A DNA stretch of 64,000 nt from NCBI RefSeq assembly GCF_018866325.1, contig NZ_CP076457.1, forward strand, positions 5,119,001 through 5,183,000, given 5' to 3'. The stretch comes from Streptomyces sp. YPW6 (GTDB taxonomy: Bacteria; Actinomycetota; Actinomycetes; Streptomycetales; Streptomycetaceae). A model generated the notes under the pieces. That model ran no database searches, had not been told where the DNA came from, and worked only from the letters and a program-made list of their open reading frames with translations. This document shows, one piece after another, positions 33,107 to 41,416 of the stretch; within the stretch, counting starts at the first letter, position 1, and each line of letters begins with the position of its first letter. A program made the translations under genes and the position numbers.

Positions 33107-35061
33107 GCGTCCTCCCCGTCCGTCGCCGCCGGGACCACGACCGCCAGGACCTGGTCCATCGCCACCGTCGCGCCGGCCGCGACGTCCAGCTCCGTCACGG
33201 TCCCCGCGTGCGGGGCGGAGATCACGTGCTCCATCTTCATCGCCTCCACCACGAGCAGGCTCTGACCCGCCAGGACCTCGTCCCCGACGGCCACCTTCAC
33301 CACCGTGACCGTGCCCGGCATCGGGGCCGCCAGCGTGTCCGCCCCGCTCCGGCCCGCCCCGCTCAGGGACGCCTCCACCGGGTCGTGGTCCTGGACGTGC
33401 CAGGTGTCGCCGTCCCGGCCGAGCCAGTCGCCCGAGCGGTGGAAGTGGTGGGCCACACCGTCGAGCTCGACCGTGACCCGGTCGGGTGCGACCGTCGCGG
33501 AACCCGGGGCGCTCTGCTGGACGGGTTCACGTCCCGCCACCCGCAGCGGGAAGACCAGCGGCGCCCGCACACCCCCCGTACGCCACCCGTTCGGCACGGA
33601 GAACGGGTCCGTCCAGCCGCCCGCGTCCGGCCGGGGCTCCAGCGCCTCCCGGCGGACCGCCGCGCCCGCCGCGTACACCTCGTCCGGGACGCCGTCCGGC
33701 ACCAGGCCCTCCGCCTCGCGCTCCACGAGACCGGTGTCCAGGTCGCCCGCGACCACGTCCGGGTGCGCCAGCAGCCGGCGCAGGAAACCCGCGTTGGTCG
33801 GCACGCCCAGGATGACCGTGTCCGCCAGGGCCGCCCGCAGCTTGCGCAGGGCCGTCGCGCGGTCGGGGCCGTAGGCGATGACCTTCGACAGCATCGGGTC
33901 GTACAGGCTGCCCACCGGCACGCCCTCGCTGAGCCCCGAGTCGGTCCGCACCCCGCCGCCCTGCGGTTCGCGCAGCGCCAGCACCGTACCCCCGGAGGGC
34001 AGGAAGCCGCGGGACGGGTCCTCGGCGCAGACACGGGCCTCGATCGCCCAGCCGGTGAGCGTGATGTCCTGCTGCGTGAAGGGGAGCCGCTCGCCCGACG
34101 CCACCCGCACCTGCCACTCCACCAGGTCCAGGCCGGTGATCAGCTCGGTCACCGGGTGCTCGACCTGGAGGCGGGTGTTCATCTCCATGAAGTAGTACGA
34201 GGACGGGTCGTTGCCCGGGACGATGAACTCCACCGTCCCCGCCCCGACATAGCCGCAGCTGCGGGCCGCCTGCGCGGCCGCCTCGCCCATCGCCGCCCGG
34301 GTCTGCGCGTCGAGCAGGACGCTCGGCGCCTCCTCGATGATCTTCTGGTGGCGGCGCTGGAGCGAGCACTCGCGCTCGCCCAGGTGGAGCACGGTGCCGT
34401 GGGCGTCGGCCAGCACCTGGATCTCGATGTGGCGCGGCCGGTCGATCCACCGCTCGACGAGCAGCGTGTCGTCGCCGAAGGAGGCGCGGGCCTCGCGCCG
34501 CGCCGCGGCGATCTCCTCGCCCAGCACCGCCGCGTCGCGGACCAGGCGCATGCCCTTGCCGCCGCCGCCCGCCGAGGGCTTGAGCAGGACCGGGGTGCCG
34601 ATCTCCCGGGCGGCTTCCTCCAGTTGGGCGTCGGTGAGGCCGCTGCCGGAGGAGCCCGGCACGACCGGGACGCCGTAGGCCGCGACCGTCTCCTTGGCCC
34701 GGATCTTGTCGCCCATGAGCGCGATGGCGGCGGCGGGCGGGCCGATGAAGACCAGCCCGGCGTCCGCGCACGCCTGCGCGAACTCCGCGTTCTCCGCCAG
34801 GAATCCGTACCCGGGGTGGACCGCCTGGGCTCCCGTGCGGCGGGCCGCCTCCAGCAGCGCCGGCACGTTCAGATAGCTCTCGGTGGCCGGCGGCGGGCCG
34901 ATCCGTACCGCCGTGTCCGCCTCCCGGACATGCCGGGCGTCCGCGTCCGCGTCGCTGAAGACCGCGACCGAGCGCACGCCCTGTTCCCGCAGGGTCCGGA
35001 TCACCCGGACCGCGATCTCGCCGCGGTTGGCGACCAGAACGGTGTCGAACATCGTCGTCAT
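33103..35061 (-). CDS. Acyl-CoA carboxylase alpha subunit (biotin carboxylase + BCCP)
   Basis: 652 aa biotin-dependent subunit. Biotin carboxylase spans ~5-450, with the ATP-grasp loop SAGGGGKGM near 165 and EMNTRLQVEH near 293. A BT-like linker follows, then a biotinyl domain (~575-645) with the modified lysine in EAMKMEH. It carboxylates its own biotin for transfer to the beta subunit. The partners (beta subunit, HMG-CoA lyase) argue for 3-methylcrotonyl-CoA as substrate, the leucine pathway. Seven bases separate it from the beta gene, and it overlaps hmgL. Confidence 0.94.
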   Translation of the reverse strand: MTTMFDTVLVANRGEIAVRVIRTLREQGVRSVAVFSDADADARHVREADTAVRIGPPPATESYLNVPALLEAARRTGAQAVHPGYGFLAENAEFAQACADAGLVFIGPPAAAIALMGDKIRAKETVAAYGVPVVPGSSGSGLTDAQLEEAAREIGTPVLLKPSAGGGGKGMRLVRDAAVLGEEIAAARREARASFGDDTLLVERWIDRPRHIEIQVLADAHGTVLHLGERECSLQRRHQKIIEEAPSVLLDAQTRAAMGEAAAQAARSCGYVGAGTVEFIVPGNDPSSYYFMEMNTRLQVEHPVTELITGLDLVEWQVRVASGERLPFTQQDITLTGWAIEARVCAEDPSRGFLPSGGTVLALREPQGGGVRTDSGLSEGVPVGSLYDPMLSKVIAYGPDRATALRKLRAALADTVILGVPTNAGFLRRLLAHPDVVAGDLDTGLVEREAEGLVPDGVPDEVYAAGAAVRREALEPRPDAGGWTDPFSVPNGWRTGGVRAPLVFPLRVAGREPVQQSAPGSATVAPDRVTVELDGVAHHFHRSGDWLGRDGDTWHVQDHDPVEASLSGAGRSGADTLAAPMPGTVTVVKVAVGDEVLAGQSLLVVEAMKMEHVISAPHAGTVTELDVAAGATVAMDQVLAVVVPAATDGEDA

Positions 35062-35068
35062 CTGTTCC

Positions 35069-36691
35069 TCACATCCGGAAGACGCCGAAGCCGGGCCCGG
35101 CCGGGTCCTTCTGGGGCAGCGGGGCGTTGGCGCAGGCGGTCAGGGCGAGGCCGAGGACCTGCCGGGTGTCCACGGGGTCGATCACGCCGTCGTCCCAGAG
35201 CCGGGCGCTGGCGTAGTACGCGTTGCCCTGGGTCTCGTACTGGGCGCGGATCGGGGCCTTGAACGCTTCCTCGTCCTCGGCGCTCCAGTCGTCGCCCAGC
35301 TGGTCGCGCTTGACGGTGGCGAGGACCGAGGCGGCCTGCTCGCCGCCCATCACGGAGATCTTGGCGTTCGGCCACATCCACAGGAATCGCGGGCTGTAGG
35401 CCCGGCCGCACATGGAGTAGTTGCCCGCGCCGTACGAACCGCCGACGACGACCGTCAGCTTCGGCACCCGGGTGCACGCCACCGCCGTGACCATCTTCGC
35501 GCCGTGCTTGGCGATGCCGCCCGCCTCGTAGTCCCGGCCGACCATGAAGCCGGAGATGTTCTGGAGGAAGACGAGCGGGATGCCGCGCTGGTCGCACAGC
35601 TCGATGAAGTGCGCGCCCTTCTGGGCCGACTCGGAGAACAGGATGCCGTTGTTCGCGACGATCCCGACCGGATGGCCGTGGATCCGGGCGAAGCCGGTGA
35701 TCAGGGTCTGCCCGTACTCCGCCTTGAACTCCTGGAAGCGGGAGCCGTCCACCACGCGCGCGATCACCTCGCGCACGTCGTAGGGGGTGCGGGAGTCCAC
35801 CGGGACCGCCCCGTACAGCCCGGCCGGGTCCACCTTCGGCTCCTCGGCCGGCTCCACCGACCACGGGAGCGGGGACCGGTCCGGGAGGGTCGCGACGATG
35901 GTGCGGACGATCCGCAGCGCGTGCGCGTCGTCCTCCGCGAGATGGTCGGTGACCCCCGACGTACGGGAGTGGACCTCGCCGCCGCCCAGCTCCTCCGCCG
36001 TGACGACCTCGCCGGTCGCGGCCTTCACCAGGGGCGGGCCGCCGAGGAAGATCGTGCCCTGGTTGCGGACGATGACGGCCTCGTCGCTCATCGCCGGGAC
36101 GTACGCCCCGCCCGCCGTGCAGGAGCCCAGCACCGCCGCGATCTGCGGGATGCCCGCCCCCGACATCCGGGCCTGGTTGTAGAAGATCCGCCCGAAGTGG
36201 TCCCGGTCGGGGAAGACCTCGTCCTGCATCGGCAGGAACGCGCCCCCCGAGTCGACCAGGTAGAGGCAGGGGAGACGGTTCTCCAGGGCCACTTCCTGGG
36301 CGCGCAGGTGCTTCTTGACGGTCATCGGGTAGTACGTGCCGCCCTTGACGGTCGCGTCATTGGCGACGATCACGCACTCCCGGCCGGAGACCCGCCCGAT
36401 GCCCGCGATGACGCCCGCGGCCGGGGCCTGGTCGCCGTACATCCCGTTCGCCGCCAGGGGGGCCAGCTCCAGGAAGGGCGAGCCCGGGTCGAGCAGGGTG
36501 TCCACCCGGTCCCGGGGGAGCAGCTTGCCGCGCGCCTCATGGCGGGCCCGTGCCTTCTCACCTCCGCCCAGCCGTGCCGTGGCGAGGCGTTCCGCCAGCT
36601 CGTCGGAGAGCGCGCGATGCGCCGCCTCGTTGGCCTGCCAGGCCTCCGAGGCGGGATCGGCCGCGCTCGCCAGGACCGGTGCCTGCTGCAT
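35069..36691 (-). CDS. Acyl-CoA carboxylase beta subunit (probable methylcrotonyl-CoA carboxylase)
   Basis: 540 aa carboxyltransferase subunit with paired crotonase-like domains. Oxyanion-hole and acyl-CoA regions include GGAFLPMQDEVFPD, GSCTAGGAYVPAMSDE (~195) and the biotin-side GGSYGAGNYSMCGRAYSP near 423. It transfers CO2 from biotin to the acyl-CoA. The MCC-type length and neighbours support methylcrotonyl-CoA rather than propionyl-CoA. First gene of the four-gene operon, driven by the divergent promoter that carries two GTTAA-type operators. Confidence 0.93.
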   Translation of the reverse strand: MQQAPVLASAADPASEAWQANEAAHRALSDELAERLATARLGGGEKARARHEARGKLLPRDRVDTLLDPGSPFLELAPLAANGMYGDQAPAAGVIAGIGRVSGRECVIVANDATVKGGTYYPMTVKKHLRAQEVALENRLPCLYLVDSGGAFLPMQDEVFPDRDHFGRIFYNQARMSGAGIPQIAAVLGSCTAGGAYVPAMSDEAVIVRNQGTIFLGGPPLVKAATGEVVTAEELGGGEVHSRTSGVTDHLAEDDAHALRIVRTIVATLPDRSPLPWSVEPAEEPKVDPAGLYGAVPVDSRTPYDVREVIARVVDGSRFQEFKAEYGQTLITGFARIHGHPVGIVANNGILFSESAQKGAHFIELCDQRGIPLVFLQNISGFMVGRDYEAGGIAKHGAKMVTAVACTRVPKLTVVVGGSYGAGNYSMCGRAYSPRFLWMWPNAKISVMGGEQAASVLATVKRDQLGDDWSAEDEEAFKAPIRAQYETQGNAYYASARLWDDGVIDPVDTRQVLGLALTACANAPLPQKDPAGPGFGVFRM

Positions 36692-36741
36692 CGTGTCGAG
36701 CCCCCTTGCCCGTACCGCAGTGGTGAAAGCGTTGACGTGTT

Positions 36742-36757
36742 GTTAATGAGCGTTAAC
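36742..36757. promoter_or_regulatory. TetR-type operator 1
   Basis: GTTAA-TGAGCG-TTAAC: inverted repeat with 6-bp spacer in the divergent promoter. Shares half-sites and spacing with the copy at 36771. Confidence 0.65.
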
Positions 36758-36770
36758 GCGTTTCCCTCAG

Positions 36771-36786
36771 GTTAACGACCGCTAAC
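36771..36786. promoter_or_regulatory. TetR-type operator 2
   Basis: GTTAA-CGACCG-CTAAC: same half-sites and 6-bp spacer as operator 1, 29 bp away and 24 bp before the tetR start. Two matched sites suggest control of both directions. Confidence 0.65.
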
Positions 36787-36809
36787 GACCCTGTCTAGAA
36801 TGAATCCTC

Positions 36810-37427
36810 ATGAGCACCCATGCCGCCGCCCGCGTGCCGGCCCCCACTCGCCGCGAGCAGATCCTGCGGGAGGCCGCCCGCCTCTTCGCCGAGCGCGGTT
36901 TCCACGGAGTCGGCGTCGACGAGATAGGCGCCGCCGTCGGGATCAGCGGACCCGGCCTCTACCGCCACTTCCCCGGCAAGGACGCGATGCTCGCCGAACT
37001 GCTGGTGGGCATCAGCGAGCGTCTGCTGGAGGGCGGGCGGCTGCGGGTGGCGGAGGACGCGGCCCGGGGCGGCGGCTCCCCGGAGGCGCTCCTGGACGCG
37101 CTCATCGAGGGCCACATCGACTTCGCCCTCGACGACCGTCCCCTGATCACTCTCCACGACCGGGAGCTGGACCGTCTGCGCGACACGGACCGCAAGCGGG
37201 TGCGCCGGCTCCAGCGCGAGTACGTCGAGGTCTGGGTCGGCGTCGTCCGCGCCCTCTACCCGTCGCTGGCCGAGAACCGGGCCCGCGTCACCGTGCACGC
37301 CGTCTTCGGCCTGCTGAACTCCACCCCGCACCTGGCCCGCCCCGACGCCCTGCCCGGCCGCGCGGCGACCGCCGCCCTGCTGCACCGGCTGGCCCGGGGC
37401 GCCTTCGCGGCGGCGGAGCCCTCCTGA
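36810..37427 (+). CDS. TetR-family regulator of the branched-chain acyl-CoA operon
   Basis: 205 aa. The N-terminal HTH (~14-60: ILREAARLFAERGFHGVGVDEIG, ISGPGLYRHFPGKDAML) is typical TetR. The C-terminal helical ligand domain contains LITLHDRELDRL and ends in Ala-rich helices. It is divergent from the carboxylase operon, with two matched operators between. A likely effector is an acyl-CoA intermediate of leucine/valine breakdown, as in related TetR regulators; this is inference. No strong ribosome site precedes the ATG. Confidence 0.9.
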   Translation: MSTHAAARVPAPTRREQILREAARLFAERGFHGVGVDEIGAAVGISGPGLYRHFPGKDAMLAELLVGISERLLEGGRLRVAEDAARGGGSPEALLDALIEGHIDFALDDRPLITLHDRELDRLRDTDRKRVRRLQREYVEVWVGVVRALYPSLAENRARVTVHAVFGLLNSTPHLARPDALPGRAATAALLHRLARGAFAAAEPS

Positions 37428-37509
37428 GCCGTTGCCCGCCGTGAGGTGACCGGCTCGTCGCGGCCAGGGACGAGCGGGCCCGTCTCCGGTGCGATACCCG
37501 GCCGGTCGG

Positions 37510-38607
37510 TCACACCCCGCCGGCGGGCGCCGCCAGCGGCCCGCGGACCTCTATCAGGAGGAGCGCGGAGTCGTCGTCGGGCGCCTTGCCGGTGAACACG
37601 GCGACGTCCGCGCGGAGCCGGGTGAGCGCGTCTTCGGGTCGGCCGTCCCGCAGCAGGGGTGCCGCCCGGTGGAGCACGGGGTAGAAGGCTCCCTCCGTGT
37701 CGCGGGCCTCGCTCAGGCCGTCGGTGTAGAAGAGGATGCGGTCCCCGACGCCCAGAGGGATGCGGGTGACACTGTCGTGCAGGTCGGTGGGGCCGGTCAG
37801 CGCCGTGAGCCCGAAGGGGGGAACCTGATCGTCGGACTCGACGAAGGCGGCCGTGCCGTCGTGGCCGAGCAGGAGGGGCGGGGGGTGGCCGTGGTTGAAC
37901 GCCAGGAGGCTGCCGTCCCGGGTGATCTGCGCGAGGATACCGGTCACGAACCGCTGACCGTCCGTCTTGCGCTCCAGAGCCGCTTCGATGCGGCGGCCCA
38001 CGTCGGCCAGCTCCCCGGCATCCGGGGCGGCCTCCCTGAAGGCCGTGAGGACCACGGAGGCGCACTGGACCGTTTCGAGCCCTTTGCCCTGGACGTCCGC
38101 GATGACCAGGCGTACGCCGACGGGGCACGGCTCGACCTCGTAGAGATCTCCTCCCACGCGGGTGGCACGGCTCGCGGACACGTAGGAGGCGCCGATGCGG
38201 ACGGGGCCGATGGCCGGCGGGACGGGAGTGAAGAGGACGTCCTCCAGGGTGCGGGCGACGTCCCGGACGTCGACGAGGCGGCGCTCGACCTTCCGGCGTG
38301 ACCGGGCCGCGTAGGCCGCGGCCAGGGTGACGTAGCAGATGGCGGTCAAGGCCACCGTCATGCGCAGTTCGCCGAAGCGGTCGGCCTTCCACGCGAAGAG
38401 GAGGCAGAGGGCGACGGCGACGGCTCCCACCGCGAAGACGTTCCGCACCGATCCCCGTGCGGAGGCGATCGCGGGGCCGGCCGCGTAGACCGGGAGCAGG
38501 TTGTACTCCGATCCCGTCGACACGTCCACGAGCGCGATGCCCAGCATGGTGGCCAGCGGCGGCGTGTTCGGCGAATCCGCGACGGCCCTGACCCAGCGAC
38601 GTCCCAT
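37510..38607 (-). CDS. Membrane PP2C-type (SpoIIE/RsbU-like) serine phosphatase
   Basis: 365 aa. TM segments at ~57-73 and ~80-100 anchor it, and a positively charged segment (RSRRKVERRL) leads to a SpoIIE/RsbU-type phosphatase domain (~130-355). Metal-binding motifs are GGDLYEV, VIADVQGKG, FNHGHPPPLLL and LFYTDGLSEARD. Such enzymes dephosphorylate anti-anti-sigma factors, releasing stress or developmental sigma factors. No cognate anti-sigma gene is adjacent. The N-terminal stretch before TM1 is probably extracytoplasmic or a short sensor. Confidence 0.9.
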   Translation of the reverse strand: MGRRWVRAVADSPNTPPLATMLGIALVDVSTGSEYNLLPVYAAGPAIASARGSVRNVFAVGAVAVALCLLFAWKADRFGELRMTVALTAICYVTLAAAYAARSRRKVERRLVDVRDVARTLEDVLFTPVPPAIGPVRIGASYVSASRATRVGGDLYEVEPCPVGVRLVIADVQGKGLETVQCASVVLTAFREAAPDAGELADVGRRIEAALERKTDGQRFVTGILAQITRDGSLLAFNHGHPPPLLLGHDGTAAFVESDDQVPPFGLTALTGPTDLHDSVTRIPLGVGDRILFYTDGLSEARDTEGAFYPVLHRAAPLLRDGRPEDALTRLRADVAVFTGKAPDDDSALLLIEVRGPLAAPAGGV

Positions 38608-38687
38608 GGCCGCACCTCCGACCTCGCCGGTTCGGGAAGCTCTCGATCCAGATCAGGATGGCACAAACAGTGCGAAAGGTTCCGGGT

Positions 38688-38716
38688 GGGACGGCGCCCC
38701 GGCGATGCGCCGTCCC
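38688..38716 (-). terminator. Terminator after csp
   Basis: 10-bp stem GGGACGGCGC with complement (38688-38697/38707-38716), loop of nine, about 100 bp past the cold-shock gene stop. Confidence 0.6.
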
Positions 38717-38819
38717 GCGCCCGTCATCGGTCGGCGCCGGTCCGGCCTTCGGCCGTCCCCCTCGGCGCCCGGCCGAACCAGCACGACCGATGCGGCACGT
38801 TCCCCACCCGGAACACCGG

Positions 38820-39023
38820 TCAGAGCCTCACGACCTCGGTCGCCATGGGGCCCCTGCTGCCCTCCTCGATCCCGAAGCTCACCCGCTGCCCTTCGGTGAG
38901 GTCCCTGAACTGATCGCCGGTGATCGCGTTGAAGTGGACGAAGACATCGCTTCCGCCGTCGTCCGGCTCGATGTATCCGAAGCCCTTCTCGGTGTTGAAC
39001 CACTTCACCGTGCCTGTAGCCAT
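38820..39023 (-). CDS. Cold-shock protein (CspA family)
   Basis: 67 aa single CSD domain. RNP1 KGFGYIEP and RNP2 VFVHF are intact, with TVKWFNTEKGFG at the N-terminus. It binds single-stranded RNA/DNA and acts as an RNA chaperone. Ribosome site GAGGAG lies nine bases upstream. Monocistronic. The ILE/SFGIEEGSRGP C-terminal half is standard for actinobacterial Csp; Streptomyces has several paralogues, so no specific role is assigned. Confidence 0.97.
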   Translation of the reverse strand: MATGTVKWFNTEKGFGYIEPDDGGSDVFVHFNAITGDQFRDLTEGQRVSFGIEEGSRGPMATEVVRL

Positions 39024-39209
39024 CCGTGCCTCTCCTCGCTTCCGTCCGTCGTACGGTGCCGCGCCCCGGTCGCCGGGGCGGATGACGCTCCAGCGCTCGT
39101 ACTGTCCCCCGGTACGCGCCCCCGAAGTCCCCATCTGGCCGAAAGGCGAGGGCAAGGCGGAGATCCTGGCGGAAACCGCCATGCTGCCGGGCGGGCTCCC
39201 GCGTGTCCC

Positions 39210-41393
39210 TCAGCGGGCGGAGGCGCCGTGAGCCGCGCCCGGCGGTGACAGCGCGCCCGACTCCGTCAGCAGCCGCTCCAGCCTCGGGGCCAGGACGACG
39301 GCCGCCACGTTCGTCAGGTGGGTGTCGTCCCGGTACAGCAGGATCCGGTCCCGCACGGCGGGGCACGTCGCGCCGTCGTCCGGGCACAGCGCCGCGTTGA
39401 CGCCGACGGACCGCACGCCCGGCACCGCGCCCGCCGCGATCCGCCGCGCCAGCGGGTCCGGGGGAAGCGCGTCCTTCCGGTCGAACGCGCAGGCCGCCGT
39501 CTTGTCCGGAGCGCCGGAGACACACGCCGGGATGTCCGTCCCCGGTACGGGCGTGCCCTCGACGTACACGATCGGCGCGCCGGTCGCCCGCAGCCGCTTC
39601 AGCGTCTTCTCCCACGCGGCGAGGAGGAGTTCGCGGTCGGCGGTGTACCGGTTGAGCGAGGCGACCACGATGAGCCGAGGCTTCGGCCCCGTACGCAGGC
39701 GGTCCAGGGTGTCGTCCCGCCAGGTGTCGCACTCCCGGTAGGTACGGCCCAACTGGGGGCTCTTCACCGTCAGTTCCGGAAGCGGGCAGCCCTGCTTCAC
39801 CAGCTCCTGGAGTGCCCAGCCGCGCCGGGAGGCCAGGGCGAGCAGCGGGGAGAACCACTGGCCGGCGTGGGAGTCGCCGAGCAGCACCACACGGTCCGGG
39901 CTGTCCACCGCCCCGAAGAGGCACGGCGGGCTGCTCGTCACCGCCGGGGCCACCTGGCAGCCGCCGTCCGGCGGGAAGTCCTCGCGGGCCTGGGCCGGCC
40001 CCGGCACCACGGGCCCGTCCGCGAGCGCGGAGCCGTCTGCGCGGGCCAGCAGCGACGGCCCGGCGGCCGCGCCCGTCGGGAGGCTGCGGACGTCGACGGG
40101 GGTGGCCGGGCCGAGCAGCTGAAGGGTCGTGGTGCCGACGACCAGCGCCAGCACGACGGGCAGGACCACGGCGGATATCCCCACCGCAAGCCCCCGGCGC
40201 GGGAGTTCGGAGACCGTACGGCTGCGGCGCAGCGGCCGCTCGACCCAGCGCATCGTGGCGAAGGCGGGCAGCACCGCCGCCAGCGTCAGCGCGGTCTTCG
40301 CGGGCCAGCCGAGCGCCCCGAGCCGGGCCTCGGCGAGAACGAGCACCGGCCAGTGCCACAGATAGAGGGTGTAGGAGAGCCGCCCCAGGGCCCGGGGCGC
40401 CCCGGCGGCGAGCAACCGGCCGACTCCGTAAGCGCCTTGGACGTTCCGCTCGCCCCGCCCGGGTATCGCCGCCAGGATCACCGCGGCCGTGCCGAGGGTC
40501 GGGACGAGCGCCGCGTAACCGGGGTACGGGGTCGACGCGTCGTACGCCGTGACGCACCAGACGATCGCCGCGGCCCCCGCCCATCCGCACACCAGCCGCA
40601 GCGGACGCGGCCCGCGCAGCAGATGCCAGGGCAGCAGGGCGAGCAGCGCGCCGGCCGCGAACTGCCAGATGCGCGACGGCGTTCCGAGGTACGCGAGCGA
40701 GACCGAGTCCCGCGTCCAGTGCAGGGACAGCGCGAACGAGGCGACGGCCACGCCCGCGGTGAGCAGCGCCACGACCGTGCGCACGGCCCGGCCCCGGCGG
40801 ACCGCGCGGGCGGCGGCCAGGACGATCACCGCCAGCAGCGGGGCCCACACCAGATAGAACTGCTCCTCGACGGCGAGCGACCAGAAGTGCAGCAGCGGAC
40901 TCTGGTCGTGTCCGGCGGCCAGGTAGTCGGTCTGCTGGGAGACGAACCGCCAGTTGGCGACGGAGAGCGCGGCGGCGAGGACGTCGCGCTCCAGGTCGGC
41001 GCGGAGCAGCGGTACGGTCAGCCACGCCCCGGCGACGGCGACCGCCGCGAGGACGACGGCGGCGGAGGGCAGCAGGCGTCGGGCCCGCCGGGAGAAGAAC
41101 GCGCCGAGCCGGATGCGGCCGGTGGTGATCGCCTCCCGGACCAGCAGCCCGGTGATCAGGTAGCCGGAGATGACGAAGAAGACGTCCACGCCGACGAAGC
41201 CGCCCGCCGCCCCCGGTATCCCGGCGTGGAAGGCGAGGACCGCGAGGACGGCGACCGCGCGCAGCCCCTCGATGTCGGGGCGGAACGCGGCCCGGTGCGG
41301 GCTGGGCCCGGACTCGCCGGCCGGGCGGCTCGGCGGGGCGGGCGGGGAGGCGGACCGCTTGCGGCGGGGGCCGGGTGCGAGGAGGAAGGACAT
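39210..41393 (-). CDS. Acyltransferase 3/SGNH fusion (polysaccharide O-acyltransferase)
   Basis: 727 aa. After a basic Pro-rich N-terminus, the acyltransferase-3 membrane domain (~38-400, about ten TM helices) carries DIEGLRAVAVLAVLAFHAG, GVDVFFVISGYLITGLL and FWSLAVEEQFYLVW. A C-terminal extracytoplasmic SGNH domain (~470-720) has the Ser block LLGDSHAGQW and the Asp-His block YRDDTHLTN. This fusion is the OafB/OatA type that moves an acyl group, usually acetyl, across the membrane onto an extracellular glycan. It starts 23 bp after the glycosyltransferase gene, so its substrate is probably that enzyme's polymer. Confidence 0.92.
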   Translation of the reverse strand: MSFLLAPGPRRKRSASPPAPPSRPAGESGPSPHRAAFRPDIEGLRAVAVLAVLAFHAGIPGAAGGFVGVDVFFVISGYLITGLLVREAITTGRIRLGAFFSRRARRLLPSAAVVLAAVAVAGAWLTVPLLRADLERDVLAAALSVANWRFVSQQTDYLAAGHDQSPLLHFWSLAVEEQFYLVWAPLLAVIVLAAARAVRRGRAVRTVVALLTAGVAVASFALSLHWTRDSVSLAYLGTPSRIWQFAAGALLALLPWHLLRGPRPLRLVCGWAGAAAIVWCVTAYDASTPYPGYAALVPTLGTAAVILAAIPGRGERNVQGAYGVGRLLAAGAPRALGRLSYTLYLWHWPVLVLAEARLGALGWPAKTALTLAAVLPAFATMRWVERPLRRSRTVSELPRRGLAVGISAVVLPVVLALVVGTTTLQLLGPATPVDVRSLPTGAAAGPSLLARADGSALADGPVVPGPAQAREDFPPDGGCQVAPAVTSSPPCLFGAVDSPDRVVLLGDSHAGQWFSPLLALASRRGWALQELVKQGCPLPELTVKSPQLGRTYRECDTWRDDTLDRLRTGPKPRLIVVASLNRYTADRELLLAAWEKTLKRLRATGAPIVYVEGTPVPGTDIPACVSGAPDKTAACAFDRKDALPPDPLARRIAAGAVPGVRSVGVNAALCPDDGATCPAVRDRILLYRDDTHLTNVAAVVLAPRLERLLTESGALSPPGAAHGASAR

Positions 41394-41416
41394 GTGGTGG
41401 CGCCTTTCGGGACGGC

